A DNA stretch of 64,000 nucleotides, taken from positions 127,686 through 191,685 of the forward strand of contig UCIA01000007.1 of assembly GCA_900472295.1 (NCBI GenBank), given 5' to 3'. Each line of letters begins with the position of its first letter. Within the stretch, counting starts at the first letter, position 1. Shown here in pieces: positions 1 through 8,253 of this stretch. Both the position numbers and the translations under genes were made by a program. The notes under the pieces are model-generated. The model worked only from the letters and a program-made list of their open reading frames with translations, had not been told where the DNA came from and searched no databases. Origin of the DNA: Hyphomicrobiales bacterium (GTDB lineage: Bacteria; Pseudomonadota; Alphaproteobacteria; Rhizobiales; Rhizobiaceae).

Positions 1-896
1 CGGGCCAGCGTCGTCAGCCTGGCTTCCAGCCGCTCGCGGTCGCCTTCGAGCTTGGCGAGCGTCTTGTCGATGTCGTCACTTCTGGCGGGAGCATTGTCCT
101 GGGCAGCGACCAGACCAACGGCCGCGGCGCCTCCCGCAGCCTCGCCCTTCAGCCGCTCGCGAAGCCGCGCCACCTCTTTTTCGCGGCGATCGAGCTTGTC
201 CTCGCGATCGGCGAGCGTGGCGAGCAGCCGCTCGAGCTTCTTGTCGAGATCGGCGGTTCGTTTCTTTTCGGCCTTCAGCGCATCGCGCGTGGCCTTGCTT
301 TCGGCGACGACTTCCTGATGGCGCTTGTCGGTCTCCTTGCGCTGACCGCGCAGCACCGAGATGTCGTTGGCAAGCTTTTCCAGCTCGGATTCGCGCGCCA
401 CCAGTTCGATCTGGCGATTGCTGGAGGAGAAAGAGGCGTCGTCATACATGTGCTCGAGCTTTTCCAGCTCAAGCGCGCGCTTCTCCATCAGGCGCTCGGT
501 CTGCACGAGCTTGTCCGACAACTGCTGTATCTGCTGCTCGCGATGCAGCAGCAATTCGTTTTTCTCCACCAGTTCAGAAAGCGCCTGCTTCTTGTCCTTG
601 CGCTCGACCGCCAGGCCCTTCAGCGCCTCGCGCCCGCGATTGATCTCGACGAGTTGTTCGGCCGTTTTCTCGCGCAACGTCTTGACGCTGATTTCGAGCC
701 GGCGCGTCGCCATGGCGAACTCAGCTCGCATGCTGTCCTTGTCGGCCTGGATCTCGGCCAGCGTGTGCGGCACCGATGCCTCGACGCGCTTGCGCGTCAG
801 CGCAACCGCCCGCCGCCAGATGGCCGGTGCAACCAGCAGCGCCAGAAAGCCGGCGCACAGAAAGCCGAGGGCGAAGAACAGGATCGACTGGACCAA
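1..896 (-). CDS. Membrane-anchored coiled-coil protein (3' end beyond window)
   Basis: Reading the minus strand from a TTG at 894-896 gives an uninterrupted frame running off the left edge (about 298 residues visible). The N-terminus is one hydrophobic segment (VQSILFFALGFLCAGFLALL), then a basic stretch (WRRAVALTRKR), then long heptad-type sequence rich in Glu, Lys, Arg, Leu and Ala, typical of a coiled coil. It would sit in the inner membrane with a cytoplasmic rod. Similar single-pass coiled-coil proteins are conserved in rhizobia without an assigned function, so I give none. No ATG lies in frame near the start, so the TTG is a guess; an upstream non-ATG start is possible. It lies downstream of eipA on the same strand, separated by a strong hairpin. 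Confidence 0.7.
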   Translation of the reverse strand, partial: MVQSILFFALGFLCAGFLALLVAPAIWRRAVALTRKRVEASVPHTLAEIQADKDSMRAEFAMATRRLEISVKTLREKTAEQLVEINRGREALKGLAVERKDKKQALSELVEKNELLLHREQQIQQLSDKLVQTERLMEKRALELEKLEHMYDDASFSSSNRQIELVARESELEKLANDISVLRGQRKETDKRHQEVVAESKATRDALKAEKKRTADLDKKLERLLATLADREDKLDRREKEVARLRERLKGEAAGGAAAVGLVAAQDNAPARSDDIDKTLAKLEGDRERLEARLTTLA

Positions 897-998
897 GGTG
901 ACTATCCCTGTGGACGGCGGGCCCGGTGGAGCGGGCGTATGGATGGCAGCCGCTATCGGAAAGCCGCCAGAACTGAACTTTGCCACGTTCGCATGGCG

Positions 999-1042
999 AA
1001 AATCCAGCGCCGCGGCAAGAGCTTGCCGCGGCGCTGGATTTT
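999..1042 (-). terminator. Long perfect hairpin, probable terminator of eipA
   Basis: Two 21-nt arms (999-1019 and 1022-1042) are perfect reverse complements with a 2-nt loop. The arms start and end in A4/T4, so transcripts from either strand would end in a short U run. It sits between the eipA stop and the next minus-strand gene. Confidence 0.7.
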
Positions 1043-1082
1043 ACGACGTATTGGTGGGGTCAAAAAGCTCTGCGATACCCGA

Positions 1083-1664
1083 TCAGAAAGGGTTCCAGGT
1101 CGCCCGTTGCGTCAGTTTCAGATAGCCGAGATTGACGCCGAGCCGCGCGCCGACGCCGGTGCGGATCGGCACCAGCAAAACCCTGTTGTTCTGCAGCACG
1201 TTGAAGCCGACGCCAGCCACGACATAGGCGGAACCGGCAACGCCGCCGAACCGGTTGTAGAGATTGCTGATGTCGTCGAGATTGTAGACGAGCATCATCA
1301 CCCGTGACCCCTCGCCGCCGAAATCCCAGCCTAGCGAAGGTCCCTGCCAGAACACCTTATGATCGCCGGCATTCTTGGTGTAGAGCGTGCCTTCGCCATA
1401 GGTCAGGCCGCCGATGATCGCGCCCGAGCCCTCCTCGCCGAGGAGATAGCCGTTGGGCAGGCCATAGGAGGAGAAAATCTTCTCGACGACAGTGGCAAGT
1501 CCGCCCGAAGTCGCGCCGAAGAATTTGTGACCGGAATCGACGATCTCCTGAGCGGTGTATTCCTGCGCTCGTGACGCAGAGGTTGAGAAGGCGAGAGCGC
1601 CCATGAGGGCAATCGCCGTGAAGAAGACACGGACAAACGTCCGGTCGTAGAATCGGGAAACCAT
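1083..1664 (-). CDS. eipA: DUF1134 envelope protein, EipA-like
   Basis: The 193-aa product has a signal peptide (residues about 1-33, cleavage near SRAQ-EY) followed by a Gly-rich beta-type domain with motifs GLPNGYLLGEEGSG, VFWQGPSLGWDFGGEGSR and VGARLGVNLGYLKLT. I recognise this as the DUF1134 family. In Brucella the member EipA is a periplasmic protein needed for envelope integrity, and in Caulobacter-type bacteria the gene belongs to the CtrA/CcrM-linked set. The start ATG at 1664 follows a GGAG-like site. It is divergent from chpT across about 340 bp, next to the cell-cycle genes, which fits that role. Length matches the family. Family assignment is by recognition of motifs, not alignment. 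Confidence 0.85.
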   Translation of the reverse strand: MVSRFYDRTFVRVFFTAIALMGALAFSTSASRAQEYTAQEIVDSGHKFFGATSGGLATVVEKIFSSYGLPNGYLLGEEGSGAIIGGLTYGEGTLYTKNAGDHKVFWQGPSLGWDFGGEGSRVMMLVYNLDDISNLYNRFGGVAGSAYVVAGVGFNVLQNNRVLLVPIRTGVGARLGVNLGYLKLTQRATWNPF

Positions 1665-2007
1665 GCTTCCAATCTCCGTCAGGGAGCACTTTCGCCGACG
1701 CCTCGCACCCCATGCGGCTCTTTAGGCGGCCGTTAAGGATGACTGTTACGCGCAAACTATGCCGTAATCCTTTTTCAACCATTAACCTCCCACATGAAGA
1801 TGGCGGTTCGAAGGCTGGGTCTGACCGTCTGCGCAGGCTCCCAACCTGTGTAAACACGCCATTTTTGCTGACGACAATTGTGGATTTGTTGCTGCACGCT
1901 CGGGCTCTGTGTATTCAGAAAGCTTGGGAGGGGCGTGATTCGTATGGGCAGGGCGCGACGATCGATCGCGTGGCCATGGACGTGAATTTTAGCAGGGATT
2001 TTCGCCG
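1665..2007. promoter_or_regulatory. Divergent eipA-chpT intergenic region
   Basis: This 343-bp region has no convincing gene. It holds isolated TTAA half-sites (1733-1736, 1782-1785), but no full TTAA-N7-TTAA CtrA box that I can see. Promoters for both flanking genes must lie here. Confidence 0.4.
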
Positions 2008-2637
2008 ATGGCCGAGCTCTTCTCTCTCTCCGCACCCGATCTCGCAGCCTTGTTATGCAGCCGCGTCTGCCACGACATCATTTCGCCGGTTGGCGCTATC
2101 AACAACGGCCTTGAACTGCTCGACGAGGGCGGTGCCGACGAAGACGCCATGAAGCTGATTCGCCAGAGCGCCAGAAACGCTTCGGCCCGCCTGCAATTCG
2201 CCCGCATCGCCTTTGGCGCCGCCGGTTCGGCCGGCATGTTGATCGACACCGGTGACGCCGAGTCCGTTGCTATCGCTTTCTTGAAGAACGAGAAGCCGGA
2301 CTTGGTCTGGAACGGACCCCGCGCGCTGCTGCCCAAAAACAAGGTGAAGCTGCTGCTCAATTTGCTGCTCGTCGCCAATGCCGCCATCCCGCGCGGTGGC
2401 AGACTGGTGGTCACGCTGGAAAACCTCGACACCGAGCCGCGCTTTGCGCTTGCCGCAAGCGGCCCGATGCTGCGTGTGCCGCCGAAATTCCTCGAACTGC
2501 ACTCCGGCAACAAACCCGAGGAACCGATCGACGCCCATACCGTCCAGCCCTACTACACGCTGCTTCTGGCGCGTGAGGCCAACATGACGATATCGATCCA
2601 CGCGACCGCCGAAGAGATCGTGCTGTCCGCGGCCTGA
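2008..2637 (+). CDS. chpT: Histidine phosphotransferase ChpT
   Basis: The 209-aa protein matches ChpT (DUF2328): an N-terminal dimerisation and histidine phosphotransfer helix with SRVCHDIISPVGAINNGLELL (His22 is the phospho-acceptor) and a degenerate ATPase-like C-terminal domain (MLRVPPKFLELHSG, AHTVQPYYTLLLAREA). In alphaproteobacteria ChpT relays phosphate from the hybrid kinase CckA to CtrA and CpdR in the cytoplasm, setting cell-cycle and flagellar gene expression. ctrA lies 0.7 kb downstream on the opposite strand, and a receiver-domain gene lies between them, an arrangement I associate with Rhizobiales. ATG at 2008 is the first start and gives the usual length. Confidence 0.92.
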   Translation: MAELFSLSAPDLAALLCSRVCHDIISPVGAINNGLELLDEGGADEDAMKLIRQSARNASARLQFARIAFGAAGSAGMLIDTGDAESVAIAFLKNEKPDLVWNGPRALLPKNKVKLLLNLLLVANAAIPRGGRLVVTLENLDTEPRFALAASGPMLRVPPKFLELHSGNKPEEPIDAHTVQPYYTLLLAREANMTISIHATAEEIVLSAA

Positions 2638-2895
2638 CGATCCGAGGCCGTCTGACAGGTCGGCAAAAGACCAAGAACAAACCAAGTATCTTTTGCCGCT
2701 GATATTTTCGGCACGGGTCGCAAATCAGCACAGCCAAGTCTCGTCGGCCGTAACACCGTCCCGGACGGGCGTACAAACGAGATTTTTTGTAAAAACTTTA
2801 CCTAACGGCTTTTCTGCTTCTTTACCAGATCGCTCTAGAGTGCAACCGGATACCCGGATGCCGCCGGTTCGCCCCATGGCAAAGAGGACCCGGAA

Positions 2896-3264
2896 ATGAA
2901 GCGCTGCATGTTTGTCGACGATTCAAGCGTCATCAGGAAAGTCGCAAAACGAATTCTTGGCGGCCCCGACATGGTGGTGATCGAAGCCGCCTCGGGATTT
3001 GACGCGGTCGAGATGTGCGCCGCCGAGATGCCCGATGTCATTGTCGTCGACGGCGCCCTGCCGGACATGCATGCGGTCGATGTCATTCGCCAGGTCCGCG
3101 CCATGGAAAGCGCGATCAAGCCGCAGATCCTGATTTCGCTAGTCGAGGTCGATGTCGCCTCGATCATGAAGGCAAAGCGCGCCGGCGCCCAGGGCTATTT
3201 GTTGAAGCCGTTCAACCGGCCGCAGCTGCTCGAACGCTTTCGCACCTTGAAGGTCGCCGCCTGA
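2896..3264 (+). CDS. Single-domain CheY-like response regulator
   Basis: The 122-aa product is a stand-alone receiver domain: acidic pair VDD (residues 7-9), phospho-acceptor Asp52 in VIVVDGALPD, a small hydroxyl residue near Ser81 and conserved Lys104 in LLKPFN. There is no output domain, so it would act by protein contact or phosphotransfer. Its position between chpT and ctrA suggests it takes phosphate from the CckA-ChpT relay, but that is inference. It does not have the typical N-terminal sequence of CpdR, so I do not use that name. A GAGGA-type ribosome site precedes the ATG and a strong terminator follows the stop. Confidence 0.85.
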   Translation: MKRCMFVDDSSVIRKVAKRILGGPDMVVIEAASGFDAVEMCAAEMPDVIVVDGALPDMHAVDVIRQVRAMESAIKPQILISLVEVDVASIMKAKRAGAQGYLLKPFNRPQLLERFRTLKVAA

Positions 3265-3290
3265 TTCTCTTGCTTGATCAAAAAAGGACA

Positions 3291-3322
3291 GCAAAAAACC
3301 CGGCCTGAGCCGGGTTTTTTGC
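3291..3322. terminator. Bidirectional terminator between receiver gene and ctrA
   Basis: A hairpin with arms AACCCGG / CCGGGTT is flanked by A6 on the left and T6 on the right, so it can terminate the plus-strand receiver gene and the convergent ctrA transcript. Confidence 0.85.
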
Positions 3323-3348
3323 ATTGAATTCAATCAGATGATGCGAGC

Positions 3349-4044
3349 TTAGGCGCTGACGCGGATGTCTTCTGGCTCGCGCAGCACATAGCCTCGGCCC
3401 CAGACCGTCTCGATGTAGTTCTGGCCGCCGGACGCCGCATCGAGCTTCTTGCGCAGCTTGCAGATGAAGACGTCGATGATCTTCAATTCCGGCTCGTCCA
3501 TGCCGCCATAAAGATGGTTGAGGAACATTTCCTTTGTCAGCGTCGTGCCCTTGCGCAGCGAAAGCAGCTCCAGCATCTGGTATTCCTTGCCGGTCAGATG
3601 CACGCGCTGGCCGCCGACTTCGACGGTCTTGGCATCGAGATTGACCACCAGGTCGCCAGTGGTGATGACCGACTGGGCATGGCCCTTGGAACGGCGCACG
3701 ATGGCGTGAATGCGGGCGACCAGCTCGTCCTTATGGAAAGGCTTGGTCATATAGTCGTCGGCGCCGAAGCCGAGACCGCGTACCTTGTCCTCGATGCCGG
3801 CCATGCCGGACAGGATCAGGATCGGCGTCTTCACCTTGGAGAGCCGAAGTGTCCGCAAAACTTCATAGCCGGACATGTCGGGAAGGTTGAGATCGAGAAG
3901 AATGATATCGTAATCATAAAGTTTTCCGAGATCGACACCTTCTTCGCCGAGGTCGGTCGTATAGACATTGAAACTTTCAGATTTGAGCATCAGCTCGATG
4001 CTCTGAGCGGTTGCACTGTCGTCTTCTATCAGCAGAACGCGCAT
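3349..4044 (-). CDS. ctrA: Cell-cycle master regulator CtrA
   Basis: The 231-aa OmpR-type response regulator has a receiver domain (residues 1-120; acidic pocket EDD 7-9, phospho-acceptor Asp51 in ILLDLNLPD, Lys in MTKPFH) and a winged-helix DNA-binding domain (about 128-225) with the family signatures [17 protein letters not shown] and [14 protein letters not shown]. The very long match to CtrA makes the call secure. CtrA binds TTAA-N7-TTAA boxes and controls division, flagella and replication initiation; phosphorylation comes through CckA-ChpT. The C-terminus VSA resembles the small hydrophobic degron used by ClpXP in Caulobacter CtrA (AA end), only in part. The upstream region carries clustered GANTC sites. 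Confidence 0.97.
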   Translation of the reverse strand: MRVLLIEDDSATAQSIELMLKSESFNVYTTDLGEEGVDLGKLYDYDIILLDLNLPDMSGYEVLRTLRLSKVKTPILILSGMAGIEDKVRGLGFGADDYMTKPFHKDELVARIHAIVRRSKGHAQSVITTGDLVVNLDAKTVEVGGQRVHLTGKEYQMLELLSLRKGTTLTKEMFLNHLYGGMDEPELKIIDVFICKLRKKLDAASGGQNYIETVWGRGYVLREPEDIRVSA

Positions 4045-4198
4045 TTCATTCCCCTTTTCTGCCGCCGGACCATGTCACGACCCATCCGGGACCGGAGCAG
4101 TGATTGCCTGAACAGAAGGCTGCCATCGAATGGTTAACAAAACCTAATTCCGCACCGTCGACGGTACCAGATTTTTTAACCACTTTCTACACCCTCTT

Positions 4199-4275
4199 GA
4201 ATCTAATGATGAATCACAGAACCAAATCGCTAATGCAACACATTAATAAGTTGGACTAAGTGACTCCAGGGACTC
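4199..4275. promoter_or_regulatory. Cluster of GANTC (CcrM) sites upstream of ctrA
   Basis: Four GANTC sites lie within 77 bp: GAATC at 4199 and 4211, GACTC at 4262 and 4271, 155-230 bp upstream of the ctrA ATG. A TTAA half-site with a degenerate partner (TTAA at 4134) lies nearer the gene. In Caulobacter, CcrM methylation of GANTC controls a ctrA promoter; the same logic here is inference. Confidence 0.5.
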
Positions 4276-4495
4276 GCTGGCCGGCTTCCGTATCGGGAGC
4301 CGGAATTTTTACCCGGCCTTAAGTCCTCGCCCTTATGATTAACAATGCCCGTAAACGAATGGTTACCAACGGCAAAAAACTTTAGGACTTTGTTTCCCAT
4401 AGTTCGGGGAAAGCCGGTGGAAACGAGTTGGGCTAGGCCCCTGGCGGGTGGATTGGACGATATGTGCAGGTGTGCGTTTCCGGGAGTACCGAATC

Positions 4496-4873
4496 ATGAA
4501 GTCACGTGAAAACCTCGTTCGGCTGAAGCAATTTCAGGTGAATGAGAAGCGGCGGCAGCTGCTGCAGCTCGACATGATGATCGCCGAGTTCGAGCGCATG
4601 GCCGTTGAACTGGAGCTTCAGATCACCGCCGAGGAGAAGAAGGCCGGCATCACCGATATGAATCATTTTGCCTATCCGACCTTCGCCAAGGCGGCACGCC
4701 TGCGCCGCGACAACCTCAGAAACTCGCAAAGCGACCTCGCCCAACAGCGAAGCGCTGCCGAATCATTACTCGGCGAAGCTGAAGCGGAGCTTTCCAAAGC
4801 CGAAATGCTGGAATCGCGCGACACCAAGATCCGCGAAGCCGAACTCGGCGGCCGCAGCGCCATGATCGGCTGA
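4496..4873 (+). CDS. fliJ: FliJ-like flagellar export protein
   Basis: The 125-aa product is almost entirely charged helix (MKSRENLVRLKQFQVNEKRRQ, then long Glu/Arg/Leu heptads), with no membrane segment. Size, the N-terminal pattern and the position next to ctrA fit the rhizobial FliJ/FliJ-like family, a soluble coiled-coil chaperone and ATPase-stalk component of the flagellar type III export machine. A frame-compatible start exists further upstream, but the ATG at 4496 has a GGGAG site 9 nt ahead and starts at the conserved helix. A GAATC site abuts the start. No other flagellar genes are in the window, so the function rests on sequence character and location. Confidence 0.65.
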   Translation: MKSRENLVRLKQFQVNEKRRQLLQLDMMIAEFERMAVELELQITAEEKKAGITDMNHFAYPTFAKAARLRRDNLRNSQSDLAQQRSAAESLLGEAEAELSKAEMLESRDTKIREAELGGRSAMIG

Positions 4874-4980
4874 GGATCGAGTCTCACCCGGCCGGCGGTG
4901 CCTGACGCCGCTCTTTTCTGTTCTATCAGCCGGGCCAAGAGTTCCGGAGTTGTTGATCTGGCCGCGAGGCGGCCGCAGCT

Positions 4981-5391
4981 TCAAGCCTGTGCCTGCAAAT
5001 CCCCGTCCTGGTCCGCCGCTGCCCTCGCCCGGGCCTCCTTGATGTCGGGCACATGCTCTTCCGACCAGGCCCGTATCTGGGTGAGCAGCCCCGCCAAATT
5101 CTGGCCAAGTTCGGTCAGTTCATATTCCACCCTTGGCGGGATCACCGGAAAGATTTCACGCCGCACCAGCCCGTCGCGTTCGAGAATGCGCAGCGTCTGT
5201 GTCAGCATTTTGGGCGTGATGCCTTCCAGCCTGCGCGCCAGTTCGCCGTTGCGCAGGCGGCCACGGCGCAACGCGCAAACCACCAGATAGACCCATTTAC
5301 TGGCCAGCATTTCCAGCACGGCATGCGAAGGGCATGTCCGCCGGAAGGCATCGTAGCCAAAGCAGAGCTTGTCGTCGTTATCACTATCCAT
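4981..5391 (-). CDS. HxlR-family transcriptional regulator
   Basis: The 136-aa protein has the HxlR winged-helix core: an N-terminal Cys in RRTCPSHAVLEMLASKWVYLV, LRNGELARRLEGITPKMLTQTLRILERDGLV as the recognition region, and PPRVEYELTELGQNLAGLL as wing and last helix. HxlR proteins are dimeric repressors or redox- and aldehyde-responsive regulators, often with a reactive N-terminal Cys, and usually control the gene divergent from them. Here that gene is a quinone oxidoreductase 90 bp away, matching the QorR/qorA layout of other bacteria. The single Cys in the N-terminal region (RTCPS) could be the sensor; this is inferred from relatives. Confidence 0.88.
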   Translation of the reverse strand: MDSDNDDKLCFGYDAFRRTCPSHAVLEMLASKWVYLVVCALRRGRLRNGELARRLEGITPKMLTQTLRILERDGLVRREIFPVIPPRVEYELTELGQNLAGLLTQIRAWSEEHVPDIKEARARAAADQDGDLQAQA

Positions 5392-5437
5392 GAGGTGCCT
5401 ATATATAGAGAAGGTACATACTAGACAATGGAATATT

Positions 5438-5454
5438 ACTATCCAAATGATAGT
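5438..5454. promoter_or_regulatory. Inverted repeat, candidate HxlR operator
   Basis: ACTATC-N5-GATAGT lies in the divergent region between the HxlR gene and the oxidoreductase. HxlR dimers bind short palindromes in such positions. The site lies 28 bp before the oxidoreductase ATG. Confidence 0.4.
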
Positions 5455-5481
5455 GGCATTGAACCCCAGAAGGAGCCTCCC

Positions 5482-6408
5482 ATGCGTGCCATTGTCCAGA
5501 ATTCCGTCGGCGGACCCGAAGTCCTCGTCATCGCCGATCGTCCCGCCCCTTCGCCCAAATCAGGCGAAGTGCTTGTCCGCGTCAAGGCCGCCGGGATCAA
5601 TCCGGTCGATGGCTCGGTGCGTGCCGGCTATTATCCATTGCTGGGAGAGCCACCCTTCACGCTCGGCTGGGATATTTCAGGCACTGTCGAGGCAATTGGC
5701 CCTGATGTGGCCGGCCTCAAGGTCGGCGATGCCGTGTTCGGCATGCCGCGCTTTCCCAAACAGGCCGCGGCCTATGCGGAGCTTGCTGTCACCCCGGCCG
5801 ATGAGATCGCGCTGAAGCCGCAAGGCATCGATCACAATCATGCCGGAGCGCTGCCGCTGGCCGGGCTGACAGCCTGGCAAGGCCTTGTCGGCCATGGCGG
5901 CCTGAAATCGGGCCAGCGCGTGCTGATCCATGCCGCTGCCGGCGGCGTCGGGCATCTGGCGGTGCAGATCGCCAAGGCGCGCGGCGCCTATGTCATCGCC
6001 ACGGCCAGCCCGGAAAAACTTGATTTCGTCCGCTCGCTCGGCGCCGACGAGGTCATCGACTACACAAAGGGCGATTTCACCGCTGAAGTCCGCGACCTCG
6101 ACCTGGTTGTGGACCCGATGGGCGGCGACCATGCGGAGAAGTCGCTGGCGGTTCTGAAGGACGGCGGCGTCCTGGTGTCGCTGCTCAATGTCCATGACAC
6201 CACCCGAGCGAAGGCGGCTTCGCGCGGCATCCGCGTCGAGCGCATGTCAGTGGTGCCTGACCGAGAGGGCCTGATCGAACTCGGCAAGCTGATCGATGCC
6301 GGAAAGCTCGCCGTCCATGTGGCCAAGAGCTTTCCGCTCGAACAGGCCGGCGCGGCGCACGCCTTTCTTGCCACCAGGCCGATCGGCAAGGTGGTGTTGA
6401 CGGTCTGA
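5482..6408 (+). CDS. NAD(P)H:quinone oxidoreductase, MDR superfamily
   Basis: The 308-aa protein is a zinc-free medium-chain dehydrogenase/reductase: a GroES-like N-terminal domain (VKAAGINPVDGSVRAGYYP, LGWDISGTVEAIGPDVAGLKVGDAVFG) and a Rossmann domain with VLIHAAAGGVGHLAVQIAKARGAYV as nucleotide-binding motif and ATASPEKLDFVRSLGADEVIDY. It probably reduces quinones or enals with NADPH in the cytoplasm. The catalytic-zinc Cys/His set of alcohol dehydrogenases is absent. ATG at 5482 is preceded by AAGGAG at 5470-5475, so I prefer it to the frame extension upstream. It is divergent from the HxlR regulator, which likely controls it. A terminator follows 24 bp after the stop. Confidence 0.85.
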   Translation: MRAIVQNSVGGPEVLVIADRPAPSPKSGEVLVRVKAAGINPVDGSVRAGYYPLLGEPPFTLGWDISGTVEAIGPDVAGLKVGDAVFGMPRFPKQAAAYAELAVTPADEIALKPQGIDHNHAGALPLAGLTAWQGLVGHGGLKSGQRVLIHAAAGGVGHLAVQIAKARGAYVIATASPEKLDFVRSLGADEVIDYTKGDFTAEVRDLDLVVDPMGGDHAEKSLAVLKDGGVLVSLLNVHDTTRAKAASRGIRVERMSVVPDREGLIELGKLIDAGKLAVHVAKSFPLEQAGAAHAFLATRPIGKVVLTV

Positions 6409-6431
6409 AGCAAGCGTCTCGGCAAGCAAAA

Positions 6432-6456
6432 GGGCGCGGTGACCGCGCCCTTTTTT
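6432..6456 (+). terminator. Rho-independent terminator
   Basis: GGGCGCGG (6432-6439), loop TGA, CCGCGCCC (6443-6450), then T6. It also has A4 on the left, so it may serve the convergent sciP gene as well. Confidence 0.9.
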
Positions 6457-6473
6457 CTGTTTTTGACCGAACT

Positions 6474-6749
6474 CTAGTGCCGGTATTGCTGGATGCGCGT
6501 CGTGCGCAGCCCGGCAAGGCCGTATTCGTCGATCGACGCTTGCCAGGACAGGAATTCCTCGGTGGTCAGCTTGTAGCGCTGGCATGCCTCGTCGAGGCTC
6601 AAAAGCCCGCCCCGCACCGCAGCCACCACTTCCGCCTTACGCCGGATAACCCAGCGACGAGTATTCGTCGGCGGCAGATCGGCAATCGTAAGAGGGCTGC
6701 CGTCAGGCCCGATAACATATTTGACTCGCGGTCTAACAAGATCGGTCAT
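6474..6749 (-). CDS. sciP: SciP, CtrA inhibitory protein (DUF1153)
   Basis: The 91-aa product matches DUF1153: VRPRVKYVIGPDGSPLTIADLPPTNTRRWVIRRKAEVV, then a helix-turn-helix (GGLLSLDEACQRYKLTTEEFLSWQ) and the end segment GLAGLRTTRIQQYR. In Caulobacter this family member, SciP, binds CtrA on DNA, blocks RNA polymerase recruitment and limits CtrA-activated transcription in swarmer cells. Its presence 2.4 kb from ctrA makes this stretch a compact cell-cycle cluster. The length and the nearly invariant N-terminal half make the family call firm; the exact role in this organism is inferred. Confidence 0.88.
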   Translation of the reverse strand: MTDLVRPRVKYVIGPDGSPLTIADLPPTNTRRWVIRRKAEVVAAVRGGLLSLDEACQRYKLTTEEFLSWQASIDEYGLAGLRTTRIQQYRH

Positions 6750-7007
6750 CGTACTCTCTACAAAAAACTCAAAGACCCAATCGCCACCACATTACCGCCA
6801 CAGCTTTAAAAATTGCCTAAGCGAACCCTAACAACTAGGTAAGGATCATGAACGCTGCGTTAGTCTTTTCGTCGGCATTTGAGGCAACGGCCGGCTGACT
6901 CGCAATTTTCCCCGCAAAATCGGCGCTGCCGCAAAGCTGGCGCCGCTGATGCGGTTGACCTATATTCGCGCCACTGCCATTGAAGCGCCGCGCAGAACGA
7001 AAGTGCC

Positions 7008-8198
7008 ATGAACAGTCTCGACCTTCCCGCCAGCCCGCAAAACACCCGCGTCGTCGTCGCCATGTCGGGCGGCGTCGATTCATCCGTTGTTGCCGGCCTT
7101 TTGAAGCGCGAAGGCTATGATGTCGTCGGCGTCACACTGCAGCTCTACGACCATGGCGCGGCGACGCACCGGGCCGGCTCCTGCTGTGCCGGCCAGGACA
7201 TTGACGACGCCCGCCGCGTTTCCGAGACACTGGGCATCCCGCATTACGTGCTCGATTATGAAGAGCGGTTCCGCAAGGCGGTCATCGACCCGTTCGCCGA
7301 AAGCTATGTCGCCGGCGAAACTCCCATTCCGTGCGTCTCCTGCAACCAGACGGTGAAGTTTGCCGACCTGCTTGCCACCGCCAAGGATCTCGGCGCCGAC
7401 GCGCTCGCCACCGGCCATTATATCCGCTCCGGCGCCAATGGCGCCCACCGCGCGCTGTTCCGGCCGGTCGACGCCGACCGCGACCAGAGCTATTTCCTGT
7501 TCGCCACCACCCAGGCGCAGATCGATTATCTGCGCTTTCCGCTCGGCGGGCTGTCTAAGCCTGCGGTGCGCGCCATTGCCGAGGAGATGGGGCTGACGGT
7601 TGCCGCCAAGCAGGACAGCCAGGACATCTGCTTCGTGCCGCAGGGCAAATATTCCGACATCATCGCCAAGCTGAAGCCGGCCGCCGCCAATCCGGGCGAC
7701 ATCGTCCACATCGACGGCCGCGTGCTCGGACGCCACGACGGCATATTGCGCTACACGATCGGCCAGCGCCGCGGCATCGGCATCGCTTCCGGCGAGCCTC
7801 TCTACGTCGTCCATCTCGACGCCGACCGGGCGCGCGTCATTGTCGGCCCGCGCGAGGCGCTGGAGACGCACAAGATCTACCTGCGCAACATGAACTGGCT
7901 GGGCGACGCGCAGCTTGCCGACATTCCGGCCGCCGGCATGGAGCTGTTCGCCAAGGTCCGTTCGACCAGGCCACCCCGCCCGGCCGTGCTGCATCACCGC
8001 GACGGCAGGACCTTTGTGGAGCTGGTCGACGGCGAGTCCGGCATCGCGCCGGGACAGGCCTGCGTGCTCTATTCCGACGACGGCAACGAAGCCCGCGTCT
8101 TCGGCGGCGGCTTCATCGAGCGCTCCGAGCGCGGCGCCGAGGCCGAAGCCATGCTGACGCGGCTTGCCGCCAGGCCGGCCCAGATTCCCGCCGAATAA
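7008..8198 (+). CDS. mnmA: tRNA-specific 2-thiouridylase MnmA
   Basis: The 396-aa enzyme activates U34 of tRNA Lys, Glu and Gln with ATP and inserts sulfur to give s2U34. Visible motifs are the PP-loop [15 protein letters not shown], the substrate segment [11 protein letters not shown] with the first catalytic Cys, the acceptor region [15 protein letters not shown] with the second catalytic Cys, and the C-terminal beta-barrel ([20 protein letters not shown]). Length agrees with alphaproteobacterial MnmA, which is longer at the C-terminus than the E. coli enzyme. It is an isolated gene, divergent from sciP. ATG at 7008 directly precedes [21 protein letters not shown]. Confidence 0.96.
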   Translation: MNSLDLPASPQNTRVVVAMSGGVDSSVVAGLLKREGYDVVGVTLQLYDHGAATHRAGSCCAGQDIDDARRVSETLGIPHYVLDYEERFRKAVIDPFAESYVAGETPIPCVSCNQTVKFADLLATAKDLGADALATGHYIRSGANGAHRALFRPVDADRDQSYFLFATTQAQIDYLRFPLGGLSKPAVRAIAEEMGLTVAAKQDSQDICFVPQGKYSDIIAKLKPAAANPGDIVHIDGRVLGRHDGILRYTIGQRRGIGIASGEPLYVVHLDADRARVIVGPREALETHKIYLRNMNWLGDAQLADIPAAGMELFAKVRSTRPPRPAVLHHRDGRTFVELVDGESGIAPGQACVLYSDDGNEARVFGGGFIERSERGAEAEAMLTRLAARPAQIPAE

Positions 8199-8253
8199 GC
8201 GCCATCCTCTCAGAGACTGTTTCTCTGGCCTTCAGCGCAGCTTCTAAACGGTC

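Noticed and set aside
318..1307. 329-codon plus-strand frame over the coiled-coil and eipA genes
   Set aside because: Antisense shadow in high-GC DNA; the minus strand gives a signal peptide and DUF1134 in the same space.
4134..4148. Full CtrA box upstream of ctrA
   Set aside because: Only one TTAA is exact; the partner at N7 is TAAT, so it is at best a degenerate site.
7080..7997. 305-codon minus-strand frame
   Set aside because: Shadow of mnmA, whose motifs are complete on the plus strand.
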